A stretch of DNA of 9,766 nt from Stenotrophomonas sp. UBA7346 (GTDB lineage Bacteria; Pseudomonadota; Gammaproteobacteria; Xanthomonadales; Xanthomonadaceae), in NCBI GenBank assembly GCA_002471015.1, contig DKPB01000043.1:25882-35647 (forward strand), given 5' to 3'. Positions within the stretch are counted from its first letter, which is position 1. Every line of letters starts with the position of its first letter. Both the position numbers and the translations under genes were made by a program. The notes under the pieces are model-generated. The model searched no databases. It was not told where the DNA came from and saw only the letters and a program-made list of their open reading frames with translations. This document shows, in pieces, positions 1 through 6,995 of this stretch.

Positions 1-1
1 C

Positions 2-1813
2 GGCGCCAGCGTTGCGTTGCGTAACATCGCCGCCGGCAGTCTGTCGCTGGGCAGCGCCGATGCGGTCAACGGCGGTCAGCTGTATGGCATGGGCCAGTCG
101 CTGGCCGGTTACATCGGAGGTGGCGCCGCTTTCCTGGCCGATGGCACCTTCAGCGCACCCACCTTCAAGATCAACAGCATTGCGGTGGGCGGACAGGCGA
201 CGTTGCAGGACTATCTCAACTTCGACAGCGCCTTCAGCTCGATCAGTGATTCGCTGTTGAACCTGTCCTCGCTGTTGCCGGACGGCAGCGGCGGCAGCGA
301 TCCGCTGGCGGTTTTGTACAGCGCCGATGCTGCCGGCAATCCGCTCAATGAGGTCGAGCTGATTGGTGATGGCAGTGGCGCTGCAGTGGCGCTGCGCAAC
401 GTGGCCGCTGGCGCAGTCGTCGCGGGCGGGGCGGATGCGGTCAATGGTGGGCAGCTGTTCGGTCTTGGACAGAGTATCGCCAGTTATCTTGGCGGCGGCG
501 CCAGCCTGTCTGCCACCGGCACCCTGCTTGCCCCCAACTATCAGATCTTTGGCATCCAGGCCGATGGGGTCACTGCGCTGGGCAACTTCGGCAACATCGG
601 GTTCGCCTTTGACTCGATCAGTGACTCGCTGGTGAATCTACGCAACATGATCACCACCGGCGGTGGTGTTGGCAGCGCATTGAACGTGCAGTACGTAGCA
701 GATGCCAATGGCAATCCGACCAACCAGGTGGCACTGACCGGGGCAGGGGATGGACAGGCCGTGGCGGTGACGAACGTGGCCAATGGACAGGTTGTCAGTG
801 GCAGCCTTGATGCAGTCAACGGCGGCCAGCTGGCTGCGACCAACGAGGCGGTGACGCAGGCAATCGGCGGCACCATGGGCTTCGATCCAGGTACCGGCCT
901 GTGGACCGCGCCCAGCTTCGCGGTGACCTCGGTGTCCACCAGCGGCGGCACCAACCAGGTTGTGCTCGACAACGTCACCGATGCGTTGGCAGCGATGGAC
1001 AGTTCCATCGTCAACGTCAACAACCGCATCGACAACATCCAGAACGGCGGCGCAGGCAGTGCGTACTTCGCGGTCAACTCGACCAAGCCGGCGGCATCGG
1101 CCACGGGCCAGGATGCGTTGGCTGCCGGCCCGCAGGCCAGTGCAAGCGGCAGTGAAGCGGTTGCCATCGGCAACGGTGCCAGTGCCAGTGCGGCCGGTAG
1201 TGTCGCACTGGGTGCCGGCTCGGTGGCTGATCGCGACAACACCGTGTCGGTGGGCGCTGCCGGCAAGGAGCGGCAGATCACCAACGTCGCCGACGGTACG
1301 GCCGCAACCGACGCCGTCAATGTCCGCCAGCTGGAGGCGTCGCAGCAGGGCACGGTGCGCTATGACCAGAACACCGACGGCAGCACCAACTACGGCAGCG
1401 TGACCATGGGCAAGGCGGGGACCAGTACGGTCATCCACAACGTTGGCACCGGTACCGCACCCACCGACGCAGTGAACGTGGCACAACTCAACAAGGGCCT
1501 GGGGGAAGTCATGGATTGGTCGAAGAACTACACGGATCAACGCTTCAACGACATCACCCGCGACATCAAGCGGGTCGACGACCGGGCTTCGGCCGGTATC
1601 GCCTCGGCGATGGCCATGGCCGGTCTGCCCCAGCCCTCGGAAGCGGGCCGGCGGATGGCTTCGTTTGCGGCCAGCACCTTCCATGGTGAGTCCAGCATGG
1701 CGGTGGGTGTGTCGGGCGTCAGCGATGGTGGTCGCTGGATCTACAAGCTCAGTGGTTCGGCCAATACCCGCGGCGATGGCGGTGTGACCGTCGGCGCCGG
1801 TTTCCAGTGGTGA
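2..1813 (+). CDS. Trimeric autotransporter adhesin (YadA family), C-terminal part, 5' truncated by window
   Basis: Surface adhesin that would form a homotrimer, insert its C-terminal barrel in the outer membrane and display the rest outside. The frame is open to the left edge, and repeat homology continues upstream of the first possible start (TTG 17), so the gene begins outside the window; 603 residues are visible. Counting from the codon at 2, residues 4-128 and 129-253 are two ungapped 125-residue repeats, and a third diverged copy starts at 254. Neck motifs DAVNGGQL lie at 20-27, 145-152 and 270-277, then DAVNVRQL at 437-444 and DAVNVAQL at 489-496. YadA-head repeats (SEAVAIGNGA, GSVALGAGS) occupy about 369-420. 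A short coiled-coil-like neck at about 497-530 leads to the YadA anchor (about 527-603), ending GAGFQW, the usual aromatic terminus. Ligand unknown. Family assignment is very secure; full length cannot be judged. Confidence 0.95.
   Translation, partial: GASVALRNIAAGSLSLGSADAVNGGQLYGMGQSLAGYIGGGAAFLADGTFSAPTFKINSIAVGGQATLQDYLNFDSAFSSISDSLLNLSSLLPDGSGGSDPLAVLYSADAAGNPLNEVELIGDGSGAAVALRNVAAGAVVAGGADAVNGGQLFGLGQSIASYLGGGASLSATGTLLAPNYQIFGIQADGVTALGNFGNIGFAFDSISDSLVNLRNMITTGGGVGSALNVQYVADANGNPTNQVALTGAGDGQAVAVTNVANGQVVSGSLDAVNGGQLAATNEAVTQAIGGTMGFDPGTGLWTAPSFAVTSVSTSGGTNQVVLDNVTDALAAMDSSIVNVNNRIDNIQNGGAGSAYFAVNSTKPAASATGQDALAAGPQASASGSEAVAIGNGASASAAGSVALGAGSVADRDNTVSVGAAGKERQITNVADGTAATDAVNVRQLEASQQGTVRYDQNTDGSTNYGSVTMGKAGTSTVIHNVGTGTAPTDAVNVAQLNKGLGEVMDWSKNYTDQRFNDITRDIKRVDDRASAGIASAMAMAGLPQPSEAGRRMASFAASTFHGESSMAVGVSGVSDGGRWIYKLSGSANTRGDGGVTVGAGFQW
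11..760 (+). repeat. Two tandem 375-bp (125-residue) repeats in the adhesin, with a third diverged copy following
   Basis: Unit 1 spans 11-385 and unit 2 spans 386-760; a third copy begins at 761 and loses register after its neck and Trp-ring-like part. The neck codons for DAVNGGQL start at 59, 434 and 809, exactly 375 bases apart. Units 1 and 2 align without gaps at about 66 of 125 identical residues by my hand count. Some DNA identity is retained, for example near-identical stretches at 239-255 and 614-630 encoding SISDSL. Each unit reads: VALRN-type strand, neck, GGG plus Ala-Pro Trp-ring-like segment, SISDSLxNL helix, then a YxADAxGNPxN strand. Confidence 0.9.
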
Positions 1814-1863
1814 GCCCCGCAGGCTGAGGCCAGGGCGACCATGACATCGACGCGGAGAACGAG

Positions 1864-2637
1864 ATGAATATCAAATGGACCGGGCTGGCGGTGCTGGCCC
1901 TGCTGACGGGGTGTGGGGCGGGGCAGGTGCGTGACGCGTTTCCCGACCCGGCCAAGGCCTATCCGGCCGGCGGCACCTACGTGAACCTGGACAACCTGCG
2001 CCAGTACGCGCCAGGCATGAACAAGCGGCAGATCCAGCAGTTGCTTGGTACCCCGCAGTTCAATGAAGGTCTGTGGGGAGTGCGGGAGTGGAACTATGTA
2101 TTCAACTTCCGGCGTTCGGTGGGGGCCGCGCCGGTGCAATGCCAGTTCCAGGTCCAATTCGACGGTAACGGAATCGCCACCGGGCAGGCCTGGAAACCTG
2201 CCAGTTGCGCCGCGTTGCTTGAACCGGCTCCCGCACCTCCCCCTCCCGCACCCCCTCTGCCGGCGGTGCAGGCGCCGTTGCGGATTTCCGCCGACGCCTT
2301 GTTCGCCTTCGACAGTGCCGAACTGTCGGCGGCGGGCAGGACCCGTCTGGACGAGGTGGTGCGCAGCCTGGGCAGCAACGCGGCGCAGGCGAACCTTGTG
2401 GTGGTCGGTTACACCGATCGCATCGGCAGCGACAGCTACAACCAGGGGCTGTCGCAACGACGGGCCGAGAGTGTGCGTGCCTATCTGGTCAGCCAGGGCG
2501 TCCCGGCCGGTGCGATCCGGGCCGAAGGGCGCGGCAGCAGTGAGCCGCTGGTGGACTGCGCCGATAGCGCGCGTGGCCAGTTGGTGGCCTGCCTGGCCCC
2601 CAATCGGCGTGTGGAGATTGCCGGCATCAGCGGCTGA
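1864..2637 (+). CDS. OmpA-family lipoprotein with N-terminal SmpA/OmlA (BamE-like) region
   Basis: Predicted outer-membrane lipoprotein of 257 residues that would grip peptidoglycan from the periplasm. A lipoprotein signal peptide ends in LLTGC, with Cys17 as lipidated residue; Gly18 gives no inner-membrane retention signal. About residues 25-115 resemble the SmpA/OmlA fold (APGMNKRQIQQLLGTPQF, then WNYVFNFRR). A proline-rich hinge spans about 121-138. Residues 139-257 form an OmpA C-terminal domain: FAFDSAELS, GYTDRIGSDSYNQGLSQRRAESV and PNRRVEI. Asp185 and Arg200 match the Asp/Arg pair that binds diaminopimelate in OmpA proteins, and two Cys (in VDCAD and VACLAPN) may form the loop disulfide common in the family. 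A good ribosome-binding site (GGAG, about 1855) precedes ATG 1864. The gene starts 50 bases after the adhesin with no terminator between, so co-transcription and a helper role for the adhesin are likely; that role is inference. Confidence 0.9.
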   Translation: MNIKWTGLAVLALLTGCGAGQVRDAFPDPAKAYPAGGTYVNLDNLRQYAPGMNKRQIQQLLGTPQFNEGLWGVREWNYVFNFRRSVGAAPVQCQFQVQFDGNGIATGQAWKPASCAALLEPAPAPPPPAPPLPAVQAPLRISADALFAFDSAELSAAGRTRLDEVVRSLGSNAAQANLVVVGYTDRIGSDSYNQGLSQRRAESVRAYLVSQGVPAGAIRAEGRGSSEPLVDCADSARGQLVACLAPNRRVEIAGISG

Positions 2638-2665
2638 GCAGGCAGCGACGGGCAGGGGGTTGGGA

Positions 2666-2697
2666 CGCAGCGGCCGGTGCCATCACCGGCCGCTGCG
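2666..2697. terminator. Perfect 14-bp hairpin, probable end of the adhesin-lipoprotein operon
   Basis: Arms 2666-2679 (CGCAGCGGCCGGTG) and 2684-2697 pair perfectly around the loop CCAT. The hairpin starts 28 bases after the lipoprotein stop and precedes the DUF998-like gene. No T-run follows in either direction, so it is not a textbook intrinsic terminator; it could be a 3'-end stabiliser or a REP-like palindrome. The structure is certain, its function is inferred. Confidence 0.6.
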
Positions 2698-2760
2698 GTC
2701 ACAATGGGAGCAATGAAACCGTGGCAGGCCTGCTGCGGCAGTTGCCGAGGATGAGTGGTG

Positions 2761-3360
2761 ATGACGCGCAAGGGGTGGCAGTGGGCGGGGCCGGCGGCGG
2801 TATTGGTATGGCTGTTGGCGGTCATTGGGTTCGGTGTGCGCCTGCAGGGCTATGACCAGATGCGCCACCCGGTATCGCTGCTGGGGGCGCATGGGGTGCC
2901 GGACGGCAACCTGTTCAGCTGGCTGGGCTTCGTGCTGCCGGGCCTGCTGGCCGGGTTGGTGGCGCTGGATGCGGTACTGCGCATGCCAGCCAGTGCGCCC
3001 AGGCCGCTGCGCGTGGGCGGGCAGATGCTGTTGCTTGCAGCGCTGGCCTTTGTCGCGATGGGCCTGTTTCCGCTGGATGTGGACGATATCGGCAACCGCG
3101 CCAGCCAGTTCCATGCCAGTGCCTGGTTGCTGTGGCTGCTGGCGTTCTGTACTGCCGCCATCGCGTTGCGGTTGGGGGCGGCCCGCGCCAGCGCGTGGCG
3201 GCCATTGGCAACCCTCAGCCTGGCATGCGCGGCCTGGATGGCATGCAGCGCCTTCCTGTTCGAGGTCGTGATGCCGGTGGCCATGGCGCAGCGGCTGGCC
3301 TTCCTGGGATGGCTGATATGGCTGCTGGGTGCGGCCAGGGTGCTGCCTGCGCGGGCATGA
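2761..3360 (+). CDS. DUF998-like integral membrane protein
   Basis: Function unknown. The 199-residue product is very hydrophobic, with six likely membrane helices at about 10-28, 51-73, 86-104, 117-138, 147-170 and 175-194. Polar residues sit where DUF998 proteins keep theirs: RHPVSLLG (35-42) after helix 1, GLFPLDVDD (101-109) after helix 3 and His118 before helix 4. This pattern is the basis for the call, which is made without a profile search. The start is ambiguous: GTG 2755, GTG 2758 and ATG 2761 are consecutive in-frame candidates. GAGG at 2747-2750 lies 10 bases before the ATG and 7 before GTG 2758. I chose ATG. The gene stands alone between a hairpin and the leuS upstream region and has no evident functional link to either side. 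Confidence 0.78.
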   Translation: MTRKGWQWAGPAAVLVWLLAVIGFGVRLQGYDQMRHPVSLLGAHGVPDGNLFSWLGFVLPGLLAGLVALDAVLRMPASAPRPLRVGGQMLLLAALAFVAMGLFPLDVDDIGNRASQFHASAWLLWLLAFCTAAIALRLGAARASAWRPLATLSLACAAWMACSAFLFEVVMPVAMAQRLAFLGWLIWLLGAARVLPARA

Positions 3361-3540
3361 GGTTGGCGCGATAGTCGCCAGGCAGGCGTTGCCGGCGTTT
3401 GCCGGCCTGTCGGGCGATGTCGGTAAATCTTCAGTATTTCAATGACCTGCGGTTTTTTGCGGGTGGGGCTACCTGGGTCGATTGGAGTGCAATGATGCAC
3501 TGCGGTACCCTTTGCCGCTTTGCCGTTGCCCAGCGTTGAC
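3361..3540. other. Upstream region of leuS: no gene, small GC palindromes, no clear promoter
   Basis: This 180-base gap holds no convincing ORF. GCCGGC at 3391-3396 and again at 3401-3406, separated by GTTT, could pair as a 6-bp hairpin after the DUF998-like gene. Bases 3443-3477 are less GC-rich and include a run of six T. The best promoter guess, TTGGAG (3482-3487) and TACCCT (3506-3511) with an 18-base spacer, matches consensus at only three of six positions in each box, so I do not annotate it as a promoter. Confidence 0.4.
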
Positions 3541-6183
3541 ATGTCCAGCGTCGAACCGAATATCTACGATCCCCAGCAGGTTGAAGCCGCCGCCCAGAAG
3601 TTCTGGGAGGCCGAGAAGGCATACGAGGTGAACGAAACCTCGGACAAGCCCAAGTACTACTGCCTGTCGATGCTTCCGTACCCGTCCGGTGCGCTGCACA
3701 TGGGCCATGTGCGCAACTACACCATTGGCGACGTCATCAGCCGCTACAAGCGCATGACCGGCCACAACGTGCTGCAGCCGATGGGCTGGGACGCCTTCGG
3801 CCTGCCGGCCGAGAACGCCGCGATCAAGAACAAGACCGCGCCGGCCAAGTGGACCTACGCCAACATCGGCCACATGCGCAGCCAGCTCAAGTCGCTGGGC
3901 TATGCCATCGACTGGTCGCGCGAATTCGCCACCTGCACGCCGGACTACTACGTCCACGAGCAGCGCATGTTCACCCGCCTGATGCGCAAGGGCCTGGCCT
4001 ACCGCCGCAATTCGGTGGTGAACTGGGACCCGGTCGACAACACCGTGCTGGCCAACGAGCAGGTCATCGATGGCCGCGGCTGGCGTTCCGGCGCACTGGT
4101 CGAAAAGCGCGAGATCCCGCAGTGGTTCCTGCGCATCACCGATTACGCCCAGGAATTGCTGGACGGCCTGGACGAACTGCCGGGCTGGCCGGACTCGGTC
4201 AAGACCATGCAGCGCAACTGGATCGGCCGTTCCGAAGGCCTGGAAATCCAGTTCGACGTGCGTGATGTGGACGGTGCCGCACTGGACCCGCTGCGCGTGT
4301 TCACCACCCGCCCGGACACGGTGATGGGCGTGAGCTTCGTCTCCATTGCCGGCGAACACCCGCTGGCTGTGCATGCCGCCAAGAACAACCCGCAGCTGGC
4401 CGCCATGCTGGCCGAGCTGAAGCAGGGGGGTGTCTCCGAGGCGGAACTGGAAACCCAGGAAAAGCGCGGCATGGATACCGGCCTGAAGGCCATCCATCCG
4501 GTCAGCGGCGAGCAGGTGCCGATCTGGGTCGCCAACTTCGTGCTGATGGGCTACGGCACCGGCGCAGTGATGGCCGTGCCCGGCCATGACCAGCGTGATT
4601 TCGAATTCGCCAGCAAGTACGACCTGCCGAAGAAGCAGGTCATCGCGCTGAAGTCGCCGAAGAACGACGACGAGCGCAGCTATGACGCCCGCCGCTGGCA
4701 GGACTGGTACGGCGACAAGACCCGCGAGACCGAACTGGTCAATTCGGCCGAGTTCGATGGCCTGGATTTCCAAGGCGCGTTCGAGGCACTGGCCGAGCGT
4801 TTCGAGCGCAAGGGCCAGGGCCAGCGCCGCATCAATTACCGCCTGCGCGACTGGGGCGTCAGCCGCCAGCGTTACTGGGGCTGCCCGATCCCGGTGATCT
4901 ACTGCGACAAGTGTGGCGCGGTGCCGGTGCCGGAAGACCAACTGCCGGTGATCCTGCCGGAAGACGTGACACTCAACGGTACCGGCTCGCCGATCAAGGC
5001 CGACCCGGAATGGCGCAAGACCACCTGCCCGGATTGCGGCGGCGCGGCCGAGCGCGAAACCGACACCTTCGACACCTTCATGGAGTCGAGCTGGTACTAC
5101 GCCCGCTACACCTCGCCGGGTGCCCGCGAGGCCGTGGACAAGCGCGGCAACTACTGGCTGCCGGTGGACCAGTACATCGGTGGCATCGAGCACGCCATCC
5201 TGCACCTGATGTATTTCCGTTTCTTCCACAAGCTGCTGCGTGATGCACGCATGGTGGACAGCAACGAGCCGGCGCAGAACCTGCTGTGCCAGGGCATGGT
5301 CATCGCCGAGACCTTCTACCGCCAGAACAGCGACGGTTCCAAGGATTGGTTCAACCCGGCCGATGTGGACACGGTGCGCGACGAGCGCGGCCGCATCACC
5401 GGCGCGACCCTGCGCACGGACGGCCAGCCGGTGGTGATCGGCGGCACCGAGAAGATGTCCAAGTCCAAGAACAACGGCGTCGACCCGCAGACCATGGTCG
5501 CCAAGTACGGTGCCGACACCGTGCGCCTGTTCTCGATGTTCGCGGCGCCGCCGGAACAGTCGCTGGAGTGGAACGAGGCCGGTGTGGACGGCATGGCGCG
5601 CTTCCTGCGCCGCCTGTGGGCGATGGTGCACAAGCACGTCGCTGACGGGGCGGCACCGGCGCTGGATGCCGCGGCACTGGATGCCGGGCAGAAGGCCATG
5701 CGCCGCAAGACCCACGAGACCATCGGCAAGGTCAGTGACGACTACGGCCGCCGCCACGCCTTCAATACCGCCATTGCCGCGGTGATGGAGCTGCTCAACG
5801 CCCTGACCAAGTTCGACGACGCCAGTGCGCAGGGCCGTGCGGTGCGCCAGGAGGCCCTGCAGGCTGCGGTGCTGCTGCTGAACCCGATCACCCCACATGC
5901 CTGCCACGCCATGTGGCAGCTGCTGGGCCATGCCGAGACGCTGCTGGAAGACCAGCCGTTCCCGCAGGTGGACAGTGCTGCCCTGGTCAAGGATTCGCTG
6001 ACCCTGGCGGTGCAGGTCAACGGCAAGCTGCGTGGCACCATCGAAGTCGCTGCCGATGCCGCGCGCGAGCAGATCGAAGCCCTCGCCAAGGAAGAGCCGA
6101 ACACGGCCAAGTTCCTCGACGGGCTGAGCATCCGCAAGGTCATCATCGTGCCGGGCAAGATCGTCAATATCGTCGCCGGCTGA
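3541..6183 (+). CDS. leuS: Leucyl-tRNA synthetase
   Basis: Cytoplasmic class I aminoacyl-tRNA synthetase that charges tRNA-Leu and hydrolyses mischarged products. The 880-residue length fits bacterial LeuRS. Visible in order: the Rossmann catalytic core with PYPSGALHMGHVRN, HIGH-type signature HMGH at 53-56; the CP1 editing domain with TTRPDT at 255-260 and GYGTGAVMAVPGHDQRD, with Asp350 and Asp353 in the conserved editing pocket; a Cys4 zinc module (Cys455, Cys458, Cys496, Cys499); the WYYARYTSPG and GGIEHAILHLMYFRFFHK core segments; KMSKS at 638-642; an anticodon-binding helical domain; and the C-terminal domain ending KIVNIVAG. I start at ATG 3541 because homologues begin near VEPNIYDPQQVE; TTG 3520 is in frame seven codons upstream. 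Neither has a convincing ribosome-binding site. No key residue is missing. Confidence 0.98.
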   Translation: MSSVEPNIYDPQQVEAAAQKFWEAEKAYEVNETSDKPKYYCLSMLPYPSGALHMGHVRNYTIGDVISRYKRMTGHNVLQPMGWDAFGLPAENAAIKNKTAPAKWTYANIGHMRSQLKSLGYAIDWSREFATCTPDYYVHEQRMFTRLMRKGLAYRRNSVVNWDPVDNTVLANEQVIDGRGWRSGALVEKREIPQWFLRITDYAQELLDGLDELPGWPDSVKTMQRNWIGRSEGLEIQFDVRDVDGAALDPLRVFTTRPDTVMGVSFVSIAGEHPLAVHAAKNNPQLAAMLAELKQGGVSEAELETQEKRGMDTGLKAIHPVSGEQVPIWVANFVLMGYGTGAVMAVPGHDQRDFEFASKYDLPKKQVIALKSPKNDDERSYDARRWQDWYGDKTRETELVNSAEFDGLDFQGAFEALAERFERKGQGQRRINYRLRDWGVSRQRYWGCPIPVIYCDKCGAVPVPEDQLPVILPEDVTLNGTGSPIKADPEWRKTTCPDCGGAAERETDTFDTFMESSWYYARYTSPGAREAVDKRGNYWLPVDQYIGGIEHAILHLMYFRFFHKLLRDARMVDSNEPAQNLLCQGMVIAETFYRQNSDGSKDWFNPADVDTVRDERGRITGATLRTDGQPVVIGGTEKMSKSKNNGVDPQTMVAKYGADTVRLFSMFAAPPEQSLEWNEAGVDGMARFLRRLWAMVHKHVADGAAPALDAAALDAGQKAMRRKTHETIGKVSDDYGRRHAFNTAIAAVMELLNALTKFDDASAQGRAVRQEALQAAVLLLNPITPHACHAMWQLLGHAETLLEDQPFPQVDSAALVKDSLTLAVQVNGKLRGTIEVAADAAREQIEALAKEEPNTAKFLDGLSIRKVIIVPGKIVNIVAG

Positions 6184-6210
6184 CCCATTGCCGGTTGCAG
6201 CCGGCGCCAG

Positions 6211-6253
6211 GCCTGTCACCACGTCTGCCCAGCCGGGCTGCGCGGTGACAGGC
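6211..6253. repeat. 10-bp inverted repeat with nested palindrome, downstream of leuS
   Basis: Arms GCCTGTCACC (6211-6220) and GGTGACAGGC (6244-6253) are perfectly complementary across a 23-base loop. That loop itself contains CAGCC-G-GGCTG (6230-6240). It lies 28 bases after the leuS stop and could stabilise the transcript or help end transcription; no T-run follows. Confidence 0.55.
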
Positions 6254-6308
6254 TGCGTTGGCGGCGGCAGCGCGCCCCTGCGGCGCAGCCGCTGTGTCCT
6301 TTGGCGTC

Positions 6309-6328
6309 AACGCGGATTCATCCGCGTT
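6309..6328. repeat. Near-perfect palindrome, 8-9 bp arms, upstream of lptE
   Basis: AACGCGGAT (6309-6317) and ATCCGCGTT (6320-6328) are exact reverse complements around TC; as RNA, 8 bp with a four-base loop is more realistic. Position, about 70 bases upstream of lptE, suits either a terminator-like hairpin or a protein-binding operator. It may be one copy of a genome-wide palindromic repeat, which cannot be told from one window. Confidence 0.5.
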
Positions 6329-6395
6329 CACCCCCGATGCGCGAAGATGCGGCCCTGCTATTGCCGCTCCCGGCCTGCTCATCCAGACTGTGTCC

Positions 6396-6959
6396 ATGAC
6401 CCGATACCTGATCGCACTGTTCCTCGCTGCCGGCCTCACCGGCTGTGGTTTCCATCTGCGCAACAAGCTGGTGCTGCCCGCTGACATGCCGGCGGTGAAG
6501 GTGGAGTCCACCACGCGTTACAGCGAGCTGGTGAAGCTGTTGTCACGCGGGCTGCGCGCCTCGGGTGCGGCAGTGGTCGACGATGAGACGCCCGCTGCCC
6601 AGGCCAGTACCGGCGTTGCCCGCCTGCTGGTCCGTTCCGAGCGCTGGGGTGATCGCCCCATCGCCATCGATGAGCGCGGCCGCTCGCAGGAATACAGCCT
6701 GCGGTATGCGGTGATCTTCCAGTTCAACCATCCCGATGGCACCCCGGTCGTACCGGAGCAGGTGATCGAGTTGTCGCGTGACTACGTGTCGCAGCCCGAT
6801 GACGACACCGGCACCACCACCGAGCGCGAGATCCTGGCCGATGAACTGCGCCGCGAGATGTCCGCCTCGATCCTGCGCCGCATCGACAGCGTGGTGCGCG
6901 CGGACCTGGAAAAGGCCAAGCAACAACCGGCTGCCGGGAGCAAGGATGGCCAGGGCTGA
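6396..6959 (+). CDS. lptE: LPS-assembly lipoprotein LptE
   Basis: Outer-membrane lipoprotein (187 residues) that plugs the LptD barrel and completes the translocon that delivers lipopolysaccharide to the cell surface. The signal peptide MTRYLIALFLAAGLTGC places the lipidated Cys at 17, and CGFHLRNK directly after it is the family's hallmark start. The core shows EYSLRYAVIFQFNHPDG followed by SRDYVSQPDDDTGTTTEREILADELRREMSASILRRID, the usual LptE strand-helix end. The chosen ATG gives a normal n-region (Arg3); GTG 6390 is two codons upstream, and longer versions add a sequence unlike a signal peptide. No strong ribosome-binding site is visible. Gene order leuS-lptE-holA is standard in gammaproteobacteria. 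The tail after about residue 170 is charged and probably flexible. Confidence 0.96.
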   Translation: MTRYLIALFLAAGLTGCGFHLRNKLVLPADMPAVKVESTTRYSELVKLLSRGLRASGAAVVDDETPAAQASTGVARLLVRSERWGDRPIAIDERGRSQEYSLRYAVIFQFNHPDGTPVVPEQVIELSRDYVSQPDDDTGTTTEREILADELRREMSASILRRIDSVVRADLEKAKQQPAAGSKDGQG

Positions 6960-6995
6960 GTTGTTGCTGCCTAGGCCTGATGGGGGGCGTTGCTG

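Larger units (their letters stand above)
6184..6395. other. leuS-lptE spacer rich in inverted repeats
   Basis: The 212 bases between the leuS stop and the lptE start contain no supported gene. They hold at least three dyads: a small GC hairpin just after leuS (6190-6205, 5-bp arms, 6-base loop), a 10-bp inverted repeat (6211-6253) and a tight palindrome (6309-6328). None is followed by a T-run. An open frame crosses the region into lptE, but its translation lacks protein character, and the lipoprotein signal peptide fixes the lptE start downstream. Confidence 0.7.

Noticed and set aside
638..1684. Long - strand open frames opposite the adhesin (541-1353 and 638-1684)
   Set aside because: They are mirror frames of a low-complexity, high-GC repetitive gene, with no ribosome-binding site or domain signal.
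3438..3475. T-run with weak flanking complementarity (about 3444-3463), considered as a terminator after the DUF998-like gene
   Set aside because: Only about six pairs including a G-T pair can form, and the T-run lies in the loop rather than after the stem.
3469..6222. 917-codon open frame on the - strand, antisense to the whole of leuS
   Set aside because: The leuS frame has all family motifs. The antisense frame arises from the G/C-rich third positions of leuS, and its translation is a His/Gly/Val/Arg-rich shadow with no recognisable domain.
6258..6395. N-terminal extension of lptE to a start at 6258
   Set aside because: It would bury the lipoprotein signal peptide 46 residues inside the protein, and the extension is encoded by the inverted-repeat spacer.
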